Positions 52,143 to 61,847 of a stretch of DNA of 64,000 nt are shown here, piece after piece. Each line of letters opens with the position of its first letter. Position 1 is the first letter of the stretch. The notes below the pieces were generated by a model. That model was not told the origin of the DNA and searched no databases. It was given only the letters and a program-made list of their open reading frames with translations. The DNA lies in NCBI GenBank assembly GCA_011390165.1, contig JAABSV010000001.1:97890-161889 (forward strand), read 5' to 3'. Position numbers and translations under genes: made by a program. The stretch comes from Desulfobulbaceae bacterium. Lineage in GTDB: Bacteria; Desulfobacterota; Desulfobulbia; Desulfobulbales; Desulfocapsaceae.

Positions 52143-55100
52143 TTACCAGCGATAATGCAGGGAGAAGGCGAAGCCCTTCTCGTCATATTCGGCACTGGTT
52201 GTAAAGGCGAAGTTGCCTTTTAATAACAAATGCTGGTTGATTTCAAGGAAAAAATGAAAAAGGCCTGTATAGCTGATGTTCTCATGGTCTTCCAGGCCAA
52301 CAGCATTACTCAGCGAATAGGAACTTGTTCCAGTTTTGCTCCCCCTGCTGTAGCCGGGAAAATCGTGTCGGAAGTCGGCGGTCAATCGGTGTTCGTTGAA
52401 GCTGGCGGGACTCCAGTAGAGGGGGGCCATCTCAGCTCTGTATTCGTCCGTTTGCTGAACCTGTTCGGGCTCTATCTCTCTGTTGTTGTTCAGATACTCG
52501 AAATCATAGCGCAAGGCTAATTCAATCGATTGTGCAAACAGACTGTAGGAGCTGTAGCCATGAAAACGGTTCTGTGAATTACCGTCGTTGTACCCTCGAT
52601 GGCGAAGGTCGCCACCAAATGTCACCCCAAAAGATGTCTCCAGGTCAATACCGGTGCTCACTTGCTGGAAAGAGATATCATCGCGGATAGTCTGTACCGA
52701 ATCGTCAACGACTCTTTTGGTCAGTCGGGCATGCGCCATCACATAATCGTCGAGCTGCCCATTTACACCGGCCTCGTAACTAAATCTGGTGTCGCTGCTG
52801 CCGTTCAGTTTTTCCAACCCGGTAGCGAAAAAGAGTTCGTATCCGGTGCCGAATTCAGCGGTTGCCAGCCCGCTGATCCGGTTGCTGGCGAGGCTTGCAT
52901 CACTGTCAGTACTCCTGTAATGGGTATTCAAATAGCTGAAACGGATATCTTTTTTCAAATCTGGCGCTATCCAGAAGGAGGTGCCGATACTGCTCCTGGT
53001 AAGGTCGATCAGTCCTTCTCGACCGTTTTTACGCATATATTCGGCTTCGAGAATATTCTGTGGGCTGAGCTGCTGGCTGCTTCGTTCGATGGAGGCGATC
53101 AATTCCGGGTTCACTGTACCAGTGTTCTGGATTGCCTCATAGACCTGAGCCTCTTTGCGAATCTTGCCGATCCGACTGTAGATCGTGGCCAGATCAAGCA
53201 AGGCGTCTGCACTCTCTTCCTCTTCCAGCAATTTCCGATAACTTTTTTCGGCGTAGTAATAGCGCCGGTCAGCAATCGCCTTTCTCGCCTGATATTCGGA
53301 ATGGATCAGCCGCTGCCAGCTGAACCTTTCGAAGTAGCTGGCGACAATCGCACCGGCATCAGTACCGATATTTTCCAACAGAAATGGAGGGGCCATCAGT
53401 TCCGCCACCAGATCGGGCTGCGACTGCAGCAGACTGAGCAGGCTGTTCCAGATCGTACTCTCGCGGGTAAACGATCGATAACTGAGCTGCTTTTCGATGA
53501 ATTCGTGACGAAGTAGATCAACCACCGCCGGGTCAAGCAGTCGCTGATACAACTGCAGGGCCTGTTCTTCTTCTCTATCACCCCAGAGTAGCCTGGCCAG
53601 AGTAAGAAGCGACTCGGTTTCCTCGGCGGCAATGAGTCGATCGACCATTTCCGCCACAGTCTCCCCCCCTACATGCTGCTGCATCAGCGCCAGGCCCTGC
53701 TGGTAGCGGCCTCGCCGAATTTCAATTTCAATCATTTTTCTCTTGAACGAGGTCTCTTCCGGGAACCGCAGGGCCAGCCGCTGTAAACCCTCGGCGGCAT
53801 CGTCCAGACGGCCACGGGCAAGGTCGAGTTCAACCAGACCGAGACTGGCCGCCACCGACTGGCCGCAAGCATTCAGGACCGTGGCCAGACGCTGTTCCGC
53901 GGCGGAGTAGCGGAATTTTTCCAACTCCTCTTCGGCCAGGGCCAGCTGCCGGCTGAGAATCACTTTCTCACCCACGGTCAGCAGTTCTTCCGGATGCAGG
54001 GTGGCATCCGGGACCTCCCTGGCCAATTGCTGACGGATCAACACCGTCTGGGCGTCAAAACCGTAGTCGGCCAGCACCCGTCCACAGGTCTGCCAGGCAA
54101 GCAGATGGTCACCACTGCCATACTGCTGCCGACACAGCTCCTTATTGAGGAGACTTGCCATCTCATCCCGACGGTTTTCATCGACCAGTCCAGGATGGGG
54201 CGGGATCTCTCTTGCCTTCAGTTGCAGCAGGCGCAGGGAATAGTTGCCCTCCTCGCTTTGACGGGCGGCAATCGCTGCCATCCATACCTCGGCGGCTGGC
54301 AGGTTTTGGTCGCTGAGCGCATGGTCAGCCAGTTGAAAGAGAACCTTGTCGACCAGTATACCCTGGCTGAGCAGAAGGCGAAGAAGCTGTTCGGCCTTCC
54401 GCCGCCTGCCCTCCTGGAAAAGGGCCTTGGCCTGCTCGAGCTTCAATCTGGTGTCCATAACGGTATCGGTGGCAAAAAGCTGCCTGGCTGCGGCACTGAC
54501 TCTGGCGTGGGCGGTATAGAGCCCGTTCCGGCTGAGCTGTGCCAGATAACCGAGGTACAACTCTTCCAGATCACCACCGGAATCGAGCCCTTTCAGAAAA
54601 AGTTCTTCAACATTTTCCACCAGCCCAAGACTACCGGCCAGTTCGATGGCGGTCAAGCGCAGCGACAAGTCGTCTGGAGCCAGGGCTACCACCCGGTTAT
54701 AGGATACAAGGGCCTCCTGTTCTCGGCCAAGGATCCGCTCGGTTTCTGCCCGGAGGCGGTAGTATTCGAGGTTTCTGGCAGCCTTGGTAACCTCATCCAG
54801 ATAGGCCAGACTATCGGTTGGTTCCCCGGCCTGACGGTAGTGCCTGGCTATCCGAAGAGTTACCTGGTCATCGACCGGTGCGTGCCGATGGAGAATCAGC
54901 AAAATTTCCAGCAATTCCTCTTCCTTTCCTGCGCGTTCGAGGAGTTCTGCCATCTCCTGGTAGATGGCCAACCGGTTCGGGGCAATTTCGGCCAGATCGC
55001 GCCAGAGCTGCCAAGCACCGTCATTTTCAACGATCGCCAGAAAATCATTGGCCAGGATAGACTGGATATCCCGTATTCTCTTCATAATTGACTGATCATC

Positions 55101-56087
55101 CGGATACCGACTGTTATAGCGGGCAAAAAAGAAGAGGGCCTTGTCCGGACGATTTAGGCCGTAAAGGCAAAGCTCTCCGGCCTGCAGCAGATATTGGCGA
55201 TTATCGGCAGCATGATCAATGAGATACTGCAGTTGTTCAAGGGCCGCTTCGTTTTGTTTCTCAGCGATCAAGTCAGCAGCCAGTCTGGCCCGAAAAGGGA
55301 GATAATCAGGATGGCGTCGCAGGTACTCCTGCCACAGTTGACGGCGCCTGACCTCGTGACCGGGGCGGTCAAACAACTCCGCCGCCTGCAGAACCACCTG
55401 GTCATCTATATCCGAGAAGGCTAGCAGTCTATTGTAGAGTTGCCGGGCGAGCTGTTCTCTGCCCAGTTGGTAGGCATCGGTCGCCAGGGTACGGAGAATC
55501 TGCCGGTCATCAGGGCGACGCCGACTGAGTCCTTCGAGAAGGGGCAGGGCCAGGGAATTTTTCCCCTGGCGGCGAAGACTGTTCACCAAACCGGTGAGGG
55601 CGACCTCGGCATCTGGCCCGGCAGGATCTTTTTCCAGTACCTTGCCAAAATACCTGACTGCCCGCTCATCATCACCGGCCTCTTCAGCCAGACGGGCACC
55701 GGCCAGAAGATAGTCATTGCGGTGGGGAGTCTTTTCCAGCAGGGCAGCCAGTATTCTGGTTGCAGTCGCATTGTCGCCGATGCGCAAGAGCACTTGGCAG
55801 TACTCCCAGTTAGCCTCTTCGATGTTATCTTTTCGGCTGAGCAACTCGGCATACTGACGGGAGGCTTCGGTGTATCGTTCCTGGCGGGCCAGCTCGCGAG
55901 CACGGTCCCAGAGTACCCGCCACTCAGGAACCTCCGGCTGCGGTTGAACCAGGGAGATCTGCCGATTGGGGGCGATCGACTCAGCGGCAAACACAAAGGC
56001 CGGCAGCAGTGCCGAGGCAAGCACTGCAGAAAGAAGGAGAGGCAGAACAGAAAAGAGCAATGTCAGCCGGAGAAGGGCTCTGCGCAT
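52143..56087 (-). CDS. large TPR protein with C-terminal outer-membrane beta-barrel
   Basis: 1314 residues. A signal peptide (residues 1-34, ending AFVFA) is followed by a long superhelix of TPR-like repeats (about 55-960), for example ARQERYTEASRQYAELL and AGDDERAVRYFGKVLEKDP. The last 300 residues alternate polar and aromatic residues (SYEAGVNGQLDDYVMAHARL, then SIELALRYDFEYLNNN) and end in FSLHYRW, an aromatic terminus typical of barrels inserted by BamA. The same order, periplasmic TPR then barrel, is seen in exopolysaccharide export porins such as PgaA, BcsC and PelB. No synthase is adjacent. The upstream DegT aminotransferase, 14 bases away, is likely cotranscribed. Confidence 0.8.
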   Translation of the reverse strand: MRRALLRLTLLFSVLPLLLSAVLASALLPAFVFAAESIAPNRQISLVQPQPEVPEWRVLWDRARELARQERYTEASRQYAELLSRKDNIEEANWEYCQVLLRIGDNATATRILAALLEKTPHRNDYLLAGARLAEEAGDDERAVRYFGKVLEKDPAGPDAEVALTGLVNSLRRQGKNSLALPLLEGLSRRRPDDRQILRTLATDAYQLGREQLARQLYNRLLAFSDIDDQVVLQAAELFDRPGHEVRRRQLWQEYLRRHPDYLPFRARLAADLIAEKQNEAALEQLQYLIDHAADNRQYLLQAGELCLYGLNRPDKALFFFARYNSRYPDDQSIMKRIRDIQSILANDFLAIVENDGAWQLWRDLAEIAPNRLAIYQEMAELLERAGKEEELLEILLILHRHAPVDDQVTLRIARHYRQAGEPTDSLAYLDEVTKAARNLEYYRLRAETERILGREQEALVSYNRVVALAPDDLSLRLTAIELAGSLGLVENVEELFLKGLDSGGDLEELYLGYLAQLSRNGLYTAHARVSAAARQLFATDTVMDTRLKLEQAKALFQEGRRRKAEQLLRLLLSQGILVDKVLFQLADHALSDQNLPAAEVWMAAIAARQSEEGNYSLRLLQLKAREIPPHPGLVDENRRDEMASLLNKELCRQQYGSGDHLLAWQTCGRVLADYGFDAQTVLIRQQLAREVPDATLHPEELLTVGEKVILSRQLALAEEELEKFRYSAAEQRLATVLNACGQSVAASLGLVELDLARGRLDDAAEGLQRLALRFPEETSFKRKMIEIEIRRGRYQQGLALMQQHVGGETVAEMVDRLIAAEETESLLTLARLLWGDREEEQALQLYQRLLDPAVVDLLRHEFIEKQLSYRSFTRESTIWNSLLSLLQSQPDLVAELMAPPFLLENIGTDAGAIVASYFERFSWQRLIHSEYQARKAIADRRYYYAEKSYRKLLEEEESADALLDLATIYSRIGKIRKEAQVYEAIQNTGTVNPELIASIERSSQQLSPQNILEAEYMRKNGREGLIDLTRSSIGTSFWIAPDLKKDIRFSYLNTHYRSTDSDASLASNRISGLATAEFGTGYELFFATGLEKLNGSSDTRFSYEAGVNGQLDDYVMAHARLTKRVVDDSVQTIRDDISFQQVSTGIDLETSFGVTFGGDLRHRGYNDGNSQNRFHGYSSYSLFAQSIELALRYDFEYLNNNREIEPEQVQQTDEYRAEMAPLYWSPASFNEHRLTADFRHDFPGYSRGSKTGTSSYSLSNAVGLEDHENISYTGLFHFFLEINQHLLLKGNFAFTTSAEYDEKGFAFSLHYRW

Positions 56088-56101
56088 GCCCCTATGCTAC
56101 C

Positions 56102-57280
56102 CTACCGCCCATAAAACTGCACTATTTTCTCCACCACAAAGGCCTGCATCTCGGGGCGGAGTTCTGGGTAAATGGGCAGGGCGATTGTGGTTGCGGCGGC
56201 CAGTTCCGCCTCCGGGCAATGGCAACTGATACCGCTGGTGGCAAGACATTGCTGCTGGTGCAGGGGTACCGGATAATAGATTTCACAGCCGATTTCGGCC
56301 GCCAGCAGCCAGTCTCGCAGGGCATCCCGGCGTTGGACACGGAGAACGTACTGGTTGTAGATATGGGAGTTGCCCCCCTTGCCGCTGGCTGCAGCCTCAG
56401 AACGATACAGCTCCACCGGCAGAACCACTTCACCTCCGGCCACCAGGCCGGTCTCGCTAAAAAGCTGGTTGTAGCGGGCGGCGTTTTCCCGCCGTCGATG
56501 GTGCCACCCTTCCAGGTAGGGCAACTTCACTCTGAGAGCGGCGGCCTGAATGGGATCCAGGCGAAAATTCCCGCCAATGAGACTGTGGTAGTATTTCGGT
56601 TCGGCCCCATGGTTCCGGAGCATGGCAATTTTCCTGGCAAAGGCCTGGTCACTGCTCACCACCATGCCGCCATCACCGATCCCCCCCAGGTTCTTACTGG
56701 GGAAGAAGGAGAAACATCCGGCCAGCCCCATCGATCCGGCCCGGTACGCCTCACCTTTTCCCGGCCAGGGATACTGGGCGCCGATCGCCTGGGCGGCATC
56801 TTCGATAACCGGCAGATCGTATTGCGCAGCAAGGTCCATGATCGCCGCCATTGCCGCACACTGACCATAGAGGTGCACCGGGATAATCGCCTTGATCGTT
56901 TTCTGCCGATCTGCGGCCAGTGCCTCCGCCATCTTCTCCGGATCGATATTGAAACCGGCCGGTTCGATGTCGGCAAAAACCGGCAGGGCCCCGAGTCGAA
57001 GGATAACCCCCATGGTGGCAAAAAAAGAGTAGGGGGTGGTGAGGACCCGATCTCCGGGGCCTATCCCGAGAGCCATCAGGGCGACCAAGAGCGCATCAGT
57101 GCCGCTGGTGACCCCAATCCCCCATTCGGCTCGACAGTATGCGGCCACCTCACTTTCCAGGGCCTCCACCTCCGGGCCCTGGATGTAGCGGGTAGAACGA
57201 ACGACCCGGGTAACCGCAGCCAGGAGATCATTCTCAAGATATTCCAGTTGGGCCTGAAGGTCGAGCAAAGGCACTTTCAT
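56102..57280 (-). CDS. DegT/DnrJ/EryC1/StrS aminotransferase
   Basis: 392 residues, PLP-dependent sugar aminotransferase fold. The PLP lysine is K196 in FFPSKNLGGIGDGGMV, and the ring-contacting Asp is D161 in PVIEDAAQAIGA. Other conserved parts: GVTSGTDALLVAL, IIPVHLYGQCA and NFRLDPIQAAAL. Members transfer an amino group to nucleotide-linked keto sugars for surface polysaccharides. The ATG at 57280 has GAGGAATG upstream. The tight link to the TPR/beta-barrel gene suggests a shared surface-polysaccharide role; other sugar genes are absent from this window. Confidence 0.93.
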   Translation of the reverse strand: MKVPLLDLQAQLEYLENDLLAAVTRVVRSTRYIQGPEVEALESEVAAYCRAEWGIGVTSGTDALLVALMALGIGPGDRVLTTPYSFFATMGVILRLGALPVFADIEPAGFNIDPEKMAEALAADRQKTIKAIIPVHLYGQCAAMAAIMDLAAQYDLPVIEDAAQAIGAQYPWPGKGEAYRAGSMGLAGCFSFFPSKNLGGIGDGGMVVSSDQAFARKIAMLRNHGAEPKYYHSLIGGNFRLDPIQAAALRVKLPYLEGWHHRRRENAARYNQLFSETGLVAGGEVVLPVELYRSEAAASGKGGNSHIYNQYVLRVQRRDALRDWLLAAEIGCEIYYPVPLHQQQCLATSGISCHCPEAELAAATTIALPIYPELRPEMQAFVVEKIVQFYGR

Positions 57281-57504
57281 GACACATTCCTCACGCTGCA
57301 TCATCCCTGCTCTGCCGTAAATGGCGAGCACTGCCACCGGCACAGCAGAGGCGGCCAGTGTGGAGATGACGAATCAGTACGTTTTCGTTGCGGCCATCTT
57401 TTTCCGATCTGGCCATGGCGGTTAGAGCGAATTGACAATGTTCCGTTTCGGACGGTTGGCAGGGAATTATCGGGAAAGAGCGGTGGCCAGAGTGGGACAA
57501 AGTC

Positions 57505-58524
57505 TCAGGATGTGGAGTTGATGATGATTTTTTCACCGTCAAAATAATCGACAATATCAGGCATCTCTGCTTCGAGATACTTTTTCATCTTCTTCAGCAG
57601 ATTGACTTCGATTTGTCGTACCCGCTCCCGGGAAATATCGAAACGATCGGCAATATTCTGCAGGGTAAGCGGTTCATCGGTGAGCAGCCGTTCCTCCAGG
57701 ATCATTTTTTCCTTATCGTTCAGTTTGTCTTTCAACACCTCAAGCAACTCGGTCAGCTTCGCCTTGATCTCCTTGCCCGCTACGGTCGATTCGATACCCG
57801 GCCCATTGCTGGGCAGGAAGTTTTTCTGTTCATCATCGGAGTCGGAGCGGACCGGACTTTCCAGGGAGACATCCCAGTTGTCCATTCGCTGCCCCATCTC
57901 GATCACTTCCTTTTCCTTGACGTTGAGCCGCTCGGCAAGCAGTTTTGGCTCGGCCTGAAACCCCTGCCCTTCAAGAAGCTTACGCTCCTTGTTGAGGCTG
58001 AAAAAGAGTTTCCGCTGCGCCTGGGTGGTGCCGATCTTCACCAGCCTCCAGTTATCCATTATGAACTTCAACACATAGGCCCTGATCCAGTAGGCAGCGT
58101 AGTAGGAAAACTTTACGCCACGATAGGGGTCAAACTTTTTCGTCGCCTGCACCAGGCCGACATTACCTTCCTGAATGAGATCCATGAAATTCTGCATCCA
58201 GTACTTCTGAAAATCCATCGCCACCTTCACCACCAGACGGAGGTTAGCGCTCACCAGGCGATAGGCGGCATCCTGATCGCCATGCTCCCGGAAACGTACC
58301 GCCAGTTCGTCAGTCTCTTCCCTGCTCAGCAGCTCGTACTGGCTGATCTCCTGAAGATAGCGGTGCAAAGCGGGATTGCTGAGCGCCGGCAGGTTTTCAT
58401 CATCAGAGATGGCGACCAGTGGATTTTCGTAGGCCTCCTCAATTGCGACGACGTCACTGTCCAGATCGGCATCATCCAGAGGTTCGACTTCAACTTCGCT
58501 GTCAACAGCACTCTCTTTACTCAT
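57505..58524 (-). CDS. rpoH: heat-shock sigma factor RpoH (sigma-32)
   Basis: 339 residues. Region 2 is intact (ANLRLVVKVAMDFQKYW, DLIQEGNVGLVQATKKFDP, FSYYAAYWIRAYV). The RpoH-specific segment QRKLFFSLNKERKLL follows directly, and region 4 has LTLQNIADRFDISRERVRQIE. An acidic N-terminal extension (residues 1-40, many Asp and Glu) is longer than in E. coli RpoH (284 residues). The ATG at 58524 has GGAGAAGAGAG upstream. A candidate promoter lies about 175-200 bases upstream, with a 9-bp triple repeat between. Confidence 0.94.
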   Translation of the reverse strand: MSKESAVDSEVEVEPLDDADLDSDVVAIEEAYENPLVAISDDENLPALSNPALHRYLQEISQYELLSREETDELAVRFREHGDQDAAYRLVSANLRLVVKVAMDFQKYWMQNFMDLIQEGNVGLVQATKKFDPYRGVKFSYYAAYWIRAYVLKFIMDNWRLVKIGTTQAQRKLFFSLNKERKLLEGQGFQAEPKLLAERLNVKEKEVIEMGQRMDNWDVSLESPVRSDSDDEQKNFLPSNGPGIESTVAGKEIKAKLTELLEVLKDKLNDKEKMILEERLLTDEPLTLQNIADRFDISRERVRQIEVNLLKKMKKYLEAEMPDIVDYFDGEKIIINSTS

Positions 58525-58619
58525 GTACTCTCTTCTCCGGAGAAAAAAGCTGAAAAATTGAGAGTTCTGCGGGTATGCAAGCCGGCCTCTGTCGAACTGG
58601 CCAATTGCCCATCGGCACA

Positions 58620-58646
58620 ATTGACAATATTGACTGTATTGACAGT
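58620..58646. repeat. 9-bp tandem repeat, three copies
   Basis: ATTGACAAT (58620-58628), ATTGACTGT (58629-58637) and ATTGACAGT (58638-58646) abut without gaps. The period of 9 is shorter than a helical turn. It lies about 100 bases upstream of the rpoH ATG, inside the putative rpoH leader. Confidence 0.8.
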
Positions 58647-58698
58647 ATGCACGGCATAACCAAAAACACCCGGGCCCCTCAATTTACGAAAGACTATG

Positions 58699-58726
58699 AT
58701 AGTACTCCACCATAGAAAAAGTGCAA
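58699..58726 (-). promoter_or_regulatory. candidate rpoH promoter
   Basis: On the minus strand TTGCAC (58726-58721) and TACTAT (58704-58699) are 16 bases apart. It would produce an rpoH leader of about 170 bases. Confidence 0.35.
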
Positions 58727-58882
58727 TCATATTATCGCCCATCAGCATTCCTGCCAGAGCTGGCAGCCGGAGATGACTGGAGAAATCTATTTTCTTCCCG
58801 GCCAAGGTGTGCTACATATCACTCTTCTCTGAATTTGGTCCTCTTCCATACCGACCACCACCCCAGTGCCAGGCGAAACCCC

Positions 58883-60676
58883 ATGGACAACATAAGAAAT
58901 TTCAGTATCATTGCCCACATTGACCACGGCAAGTCGACCCTTGCCGACCGGATGATCCAGTTCTGCAAATTGGTCACCGACCGGGAGTTCAAGGACCAGC
59001 TCCTTGACAATATGGCCATTGAGCGGGAGCGGGGAATCACCATAAAAAGCCAGACCATCTGCCTTCCCTACACTGCCAGCGATGGCAGGGAATATTTTCT
59101 CAACCTGGTTGACACCCCCGGACACGTCGACTTCAGTTACGAGGTGTCCAGAGCGCTCAGTTCCTGTGAAGGGGCCCTGCTGCTGATTGACGCCGCCCAG
59201 GGTGTCGAGGCCCAGACCCTGGCCAACCTCTACCTGGCCATGGAAAACGACCTGGAAATCATTCCGGTGATCAACAAGATCGACCTCCCCTCCGCCGAAC
59301 CGGAACGGATCGCCCTGCAGATCGAGGAAGATCTGGGCCTTGACAGCAGCCATATCCAATACTGCTCGGCCAAACTCGGCACCGGCATCCCCGAGTTATT
59401 CGAGGCGATAGTTGCCATGCTGCCACCGCCCAAAGGTGACAACAAAGCTCCCCTGCAGGCATTGATCTTCGATGCCACCTACGACCCGTTTCGGGGGACA
59501 ATTATTTCGGTACGAATCATCAACGGCACCGTGAAAAGCGGTGAGGTGATCCGTTTCATGGCCAATGGCCGCGAATATCGGGTGGAGGAGGTCGGCCTGT
59601 TCAAACTGCACCGTGAAGCGGAGAAACAGCTCTCCGCCGGCCAGGTCGGCTACATCCTGGCTGGCATCAAAACGGTGGAAGATACCCGACCAGGCGACAC
59701 CATCACCCACCGCGACCGGCCAGCCGCCACCGCCCTGCCCGGCTTCCGCCCGGTTCAACAGGTGGTGTTTTCGTCCGTCTACCCGATCAGCACCGACGAC
59801 TACGAAGATCTCGCCGCCGCTCTGGAAAAGCTGAAGCTCAACGACGCCGCCCTCACCTTTGAAAAGGACAGTTCGGTGGCCCTCGGCTTCGGTTTCCGCT
59901 GCGGTTTTCTCGGCCTCCTCCACCTGGAGGTTATCCAGGAGCGGCTGGAGAGAGAGTTCGATATCTCGTTGATTCTCACCGTCCCGTCGGTACAGTACAT
60001 CTTCCATCTGGCCGATGGCAACACCAGCTACGTTGACAACCCGGCCCATTTCCCCGATCCGGGCCATATCCAGCGGATCGACGAACCGTTCATCAAGGCT
60101 ACCATCCTCATGCCGGAACGGTATATGGGGGCGGTCATGTCGTTGTGCATCGACCGCCGCGGCGAGAACACCACCTTTCACTACCCCACCCCCGGCCGGA
60201 TCGAATTGCAGTGCGAACTTCCCCTGGCCGAAGTGATTTACGATTTTTACGATCGGTTGAAATCTATTACCCAAGGCTACGGATCATTTGACTACAGCCT
60301 GCTTGACTACCGCAAAAGCGATCTGGTGAAACTGGATATCCTGGTCAACGGCGAATTTGTTGACGCCCTCTCACAGCTTGTTCACCGTAACAACGCCCGG
60401 GCTCGCGGCCTCCATGCCTGTGAAATGCTTAAGGAGGAGATCCCCAGGCAAATGTTCAAGATCGCCATCCAGGCCGCCATCGGCGGCACCGTCATCGCCC
60501 GGACCACCATCTCCGCTCTGCGCAAAGACGTTACCGCCAAATGCTACGGCGGCGACATCTCCAGGAAGCGAAAGCTGCTGGAAAAACAGAAGGCCGGCAA
60601 AAAGCGGATGAAGACGGTGGGCAATGTCGAGATACCGCAAACCGCCTTCCTCGCCGTATTGAAATCGGAGCAGTGA
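58883..60676 (+). CDS. lepA: elongation factor 4 (LepA)
   Basis: 597 residues, family length. LepA is a ribosomal GTPase that influences initiation and ribosome assembly. G1 AHIDHGKSTLAD, switch II DTPGHVDFSYEV and G4 NKIDLP are all intact, in contrast to the EF-G paralogue in this window. The C-terminal LepA-specific domain includes ARTTISALRKDVTAKCYGGD and SRKRKLLEKQKAGKKRM. The ATG at 58883 has AGGCG upstream and starts MDNIRNFSIIAHID, the standard N terminus; the longer frame adds 54 unrelated residues. Confidence 0.97.
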   Translation: MDNIRNFSIIAHIDHGKSTLADRMIQFCKLVTDREFKDQLLDNMAIERERGITIKSQTICLPYTASDGREYFLNLVDTPGHVDFSYEVSRALSSCEGALLLIDAAQGVEAQTLANLYLAMENDLEIIPVINKIDLPSAEPERIALQIEEDLGLDSSHIQYCSAKLGTGIPELFEAIVAMLPPPKGDNKAPLQALIFDATYDPFRGTIISVRIINGTVKSGEVIRFMANGREYRVEEVGLFKLHREAEKQLSAGQVGYILAGIKTVEDTRPGDTITHRDRPAATALPGFRPVQQVVFSSVYPISTDDYEDLAAALEKLKLNDAALTFEKDSSVALGFGFRCGFLGLLHLEVIQERLEREFDISLILTVPSVQYIFHLADGNTSYVDNPAHFPDPGHIQRIDEPFIKATILMPERYMGAVMSLCIDRRGENTTFHYPTPGRIELQCELPLAEVIYDFYDRLKSITQGYGSFDYSLLDYRKSDLVKLDILVNGEFVDALSQLVHRNNARARGLHACEMLKEEIPRQMFKIAIQAAIGGTVIARTTISALRKDVTAKCYGGDISRKRKLLEKQKAGKKRMKTVGNVEIPQTAFLAVLKSEQ

Positions 60677-60750
60677 ACAGGCATCCCAGCCCAGTCGCAG
60701 GTACTTTTTTTCACCATCCGCCCTCTCTGTTTCCTCTTTCTTGGCCGCAG

Positions 60751-61629
60751 TCATTTGCGTACAGTCGACTGAATGGCCAAGCCGGCCAGCACCAGGACCA
60801 GCCCCATCAGCGTTGACCGGACGATTTCCTCCCCCACCAGAAAATGAATGAAGAAAAGTGAGGAAAAGGGGGCGATAAAAATCAGGTTGGCAATCCTGGC
60901 GCTGCTGCTGGTCAATTTCATCGCCAGCAACCAGAGAACGAAGGCCAGCCCCATTTCGAAAAAACCGAGATAGGCGGCCCCGGCGAGCCCTGCCAGAGGC
61001 GGAAGGCGAAAGCCCTCGGTGCAGAACAGGTAGAGGCTTATACAGGGCAGGGCGCAGAGAAAATTGGCAAACAGGCCAAGGACCGGTTCGCGGCTGTCGC
61101 GGGTATTGAAAATCCAATAGAGGGCCCAGACCACCGTCGACAGTAAAGCAAGCGCAACCCCGGCCGGGTTGTCAAAATGGAGGGAGAACGGACGGCCATC
61201 GGTGGCGATCACCAACACCCCAGCATAACTGACCAAAATTGCCAGCCACTGCCTGCCGACCACCTTCTGGCCGAGCAGTGGAATGGCAAGCAACGAGAGG
61301 GTGATCGCCCAGGTATAGTTGATAATCTGGGCCTGTTGCGCCGGCAACAGATCGTAGGCCTTAAAGAGAATGAGATAGTAGACAAAGGGGTTGAGAATCC
61401 CGAACCCGGCGGAGAGCAACCACTCCCTTCTCCGCAACTGGCGCAGCCCGGCAAGCTTCTTCTGCTGGATGAGAATGGCCAGCAGGACCAAACAGGAGAC
61501 CGCAGCGGCATAAAAAACCACTTCCGCCGGGGTAAGATGGCGCAAGGTCAGTTTGCTGGCTGTAGCCACCGTCGACCACAAACCCACCGCACTCAAGGCA
61601 CAGAGATAGGCCTTCCGCTGTCGATTCAT
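60751..61629 (-). CDS. EamA/DMT family transporter
   Basis: 292 residues with about ten transmembrane helices in two EamA repeats (residues 1-140 and 150-290). Marker segments are LSAVGLWSTVATASKLTLR at the start, LLPAQQAQIINYTWAI at the end of the first repeat, and SSARIANLIFIAPFSSLFF in the second. The drug/metabolite transporter superfamily exports amino acids, nucleotides and other small molecules; the substrate cannot be inferred. The ATG at 61629 has GGAGAA upstream. It is divergent from the FapA gene and convergent with lepA. Confidence 0.9.
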   Translation of the reverse strand: MNRQRKAYLCALSAVGLWSTVATASKLTLRHLTPAEVVFYAAAVSCLVLLAILIQQKKLAGLRQLRRREWLLSAGFGILNPFVYYLILFKAYDLLPAQQAQIINYTWAITLSLLAIPLLGQKVVGRQWLAILVSYAGVLVIATDGRPFSLHFDNPAGVALALLSTVVWALYWIFNTRDSREPVLGLFANFLCALPCISLYLFCTEGFRLPPLAGLAGAAYLGFFEMGLAFVLWLLAMKLTSSSARIANLIFIAPFSSLFFIHFLVGEEIVRSTLMGLVLVLAGLAIQSTVRK

Positions 61630-61719
61630 GCCATATATTCTCCATCCATCCGGTCGGCCACCATCCCGGCCATCTTGCTGCGTAACGACCCGCCTGAACC
61701 TGCTATCGCTTTGGCGTCC

Positions 61720-61748
61720 TTGAATTATTCGGCAAAAAAACCTATGAT
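61720..61748 (+). promoter_or_regulatory. candidate promoter of the FapA gene
   Basis: TTGAAT (61720-61725) and TATGAT (61743-61748) are 17 bases apart, about 100 bases before the FapA-family ATG. Confidence 0.55.
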
Positions 61749-61847
61749 CTTGGCACCACCGCATCGTGCGGTCGAGGCAAAGGAGCAGCAACAACCCGGT
61801 CCGGAGCAGTCCCGAAACCCGGCGATAGTGCTCGAAAAGGAGGATTT

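Larger units (their letters stand above)
58525..58882. other. divergent region between rpoH and lepA
   Basis: 358 bases. It holds a 9-bp tandem repeat (58620-58646), a candidate rpoH promoter (58699-58726) and no recognisable gene. A start for lepA transcription was not identified with confidence. Confidence 0.55.

Noticed and set aside
61711-61726. Sigma-54 promoter before the FapA gene (TTGGC then TTGAA)
   Set aside because: The spacing and the -12 element do not match TGGCAC-N5-TTGCA, whereas a sigma-70 pair with 17-base spacing fits the same place.
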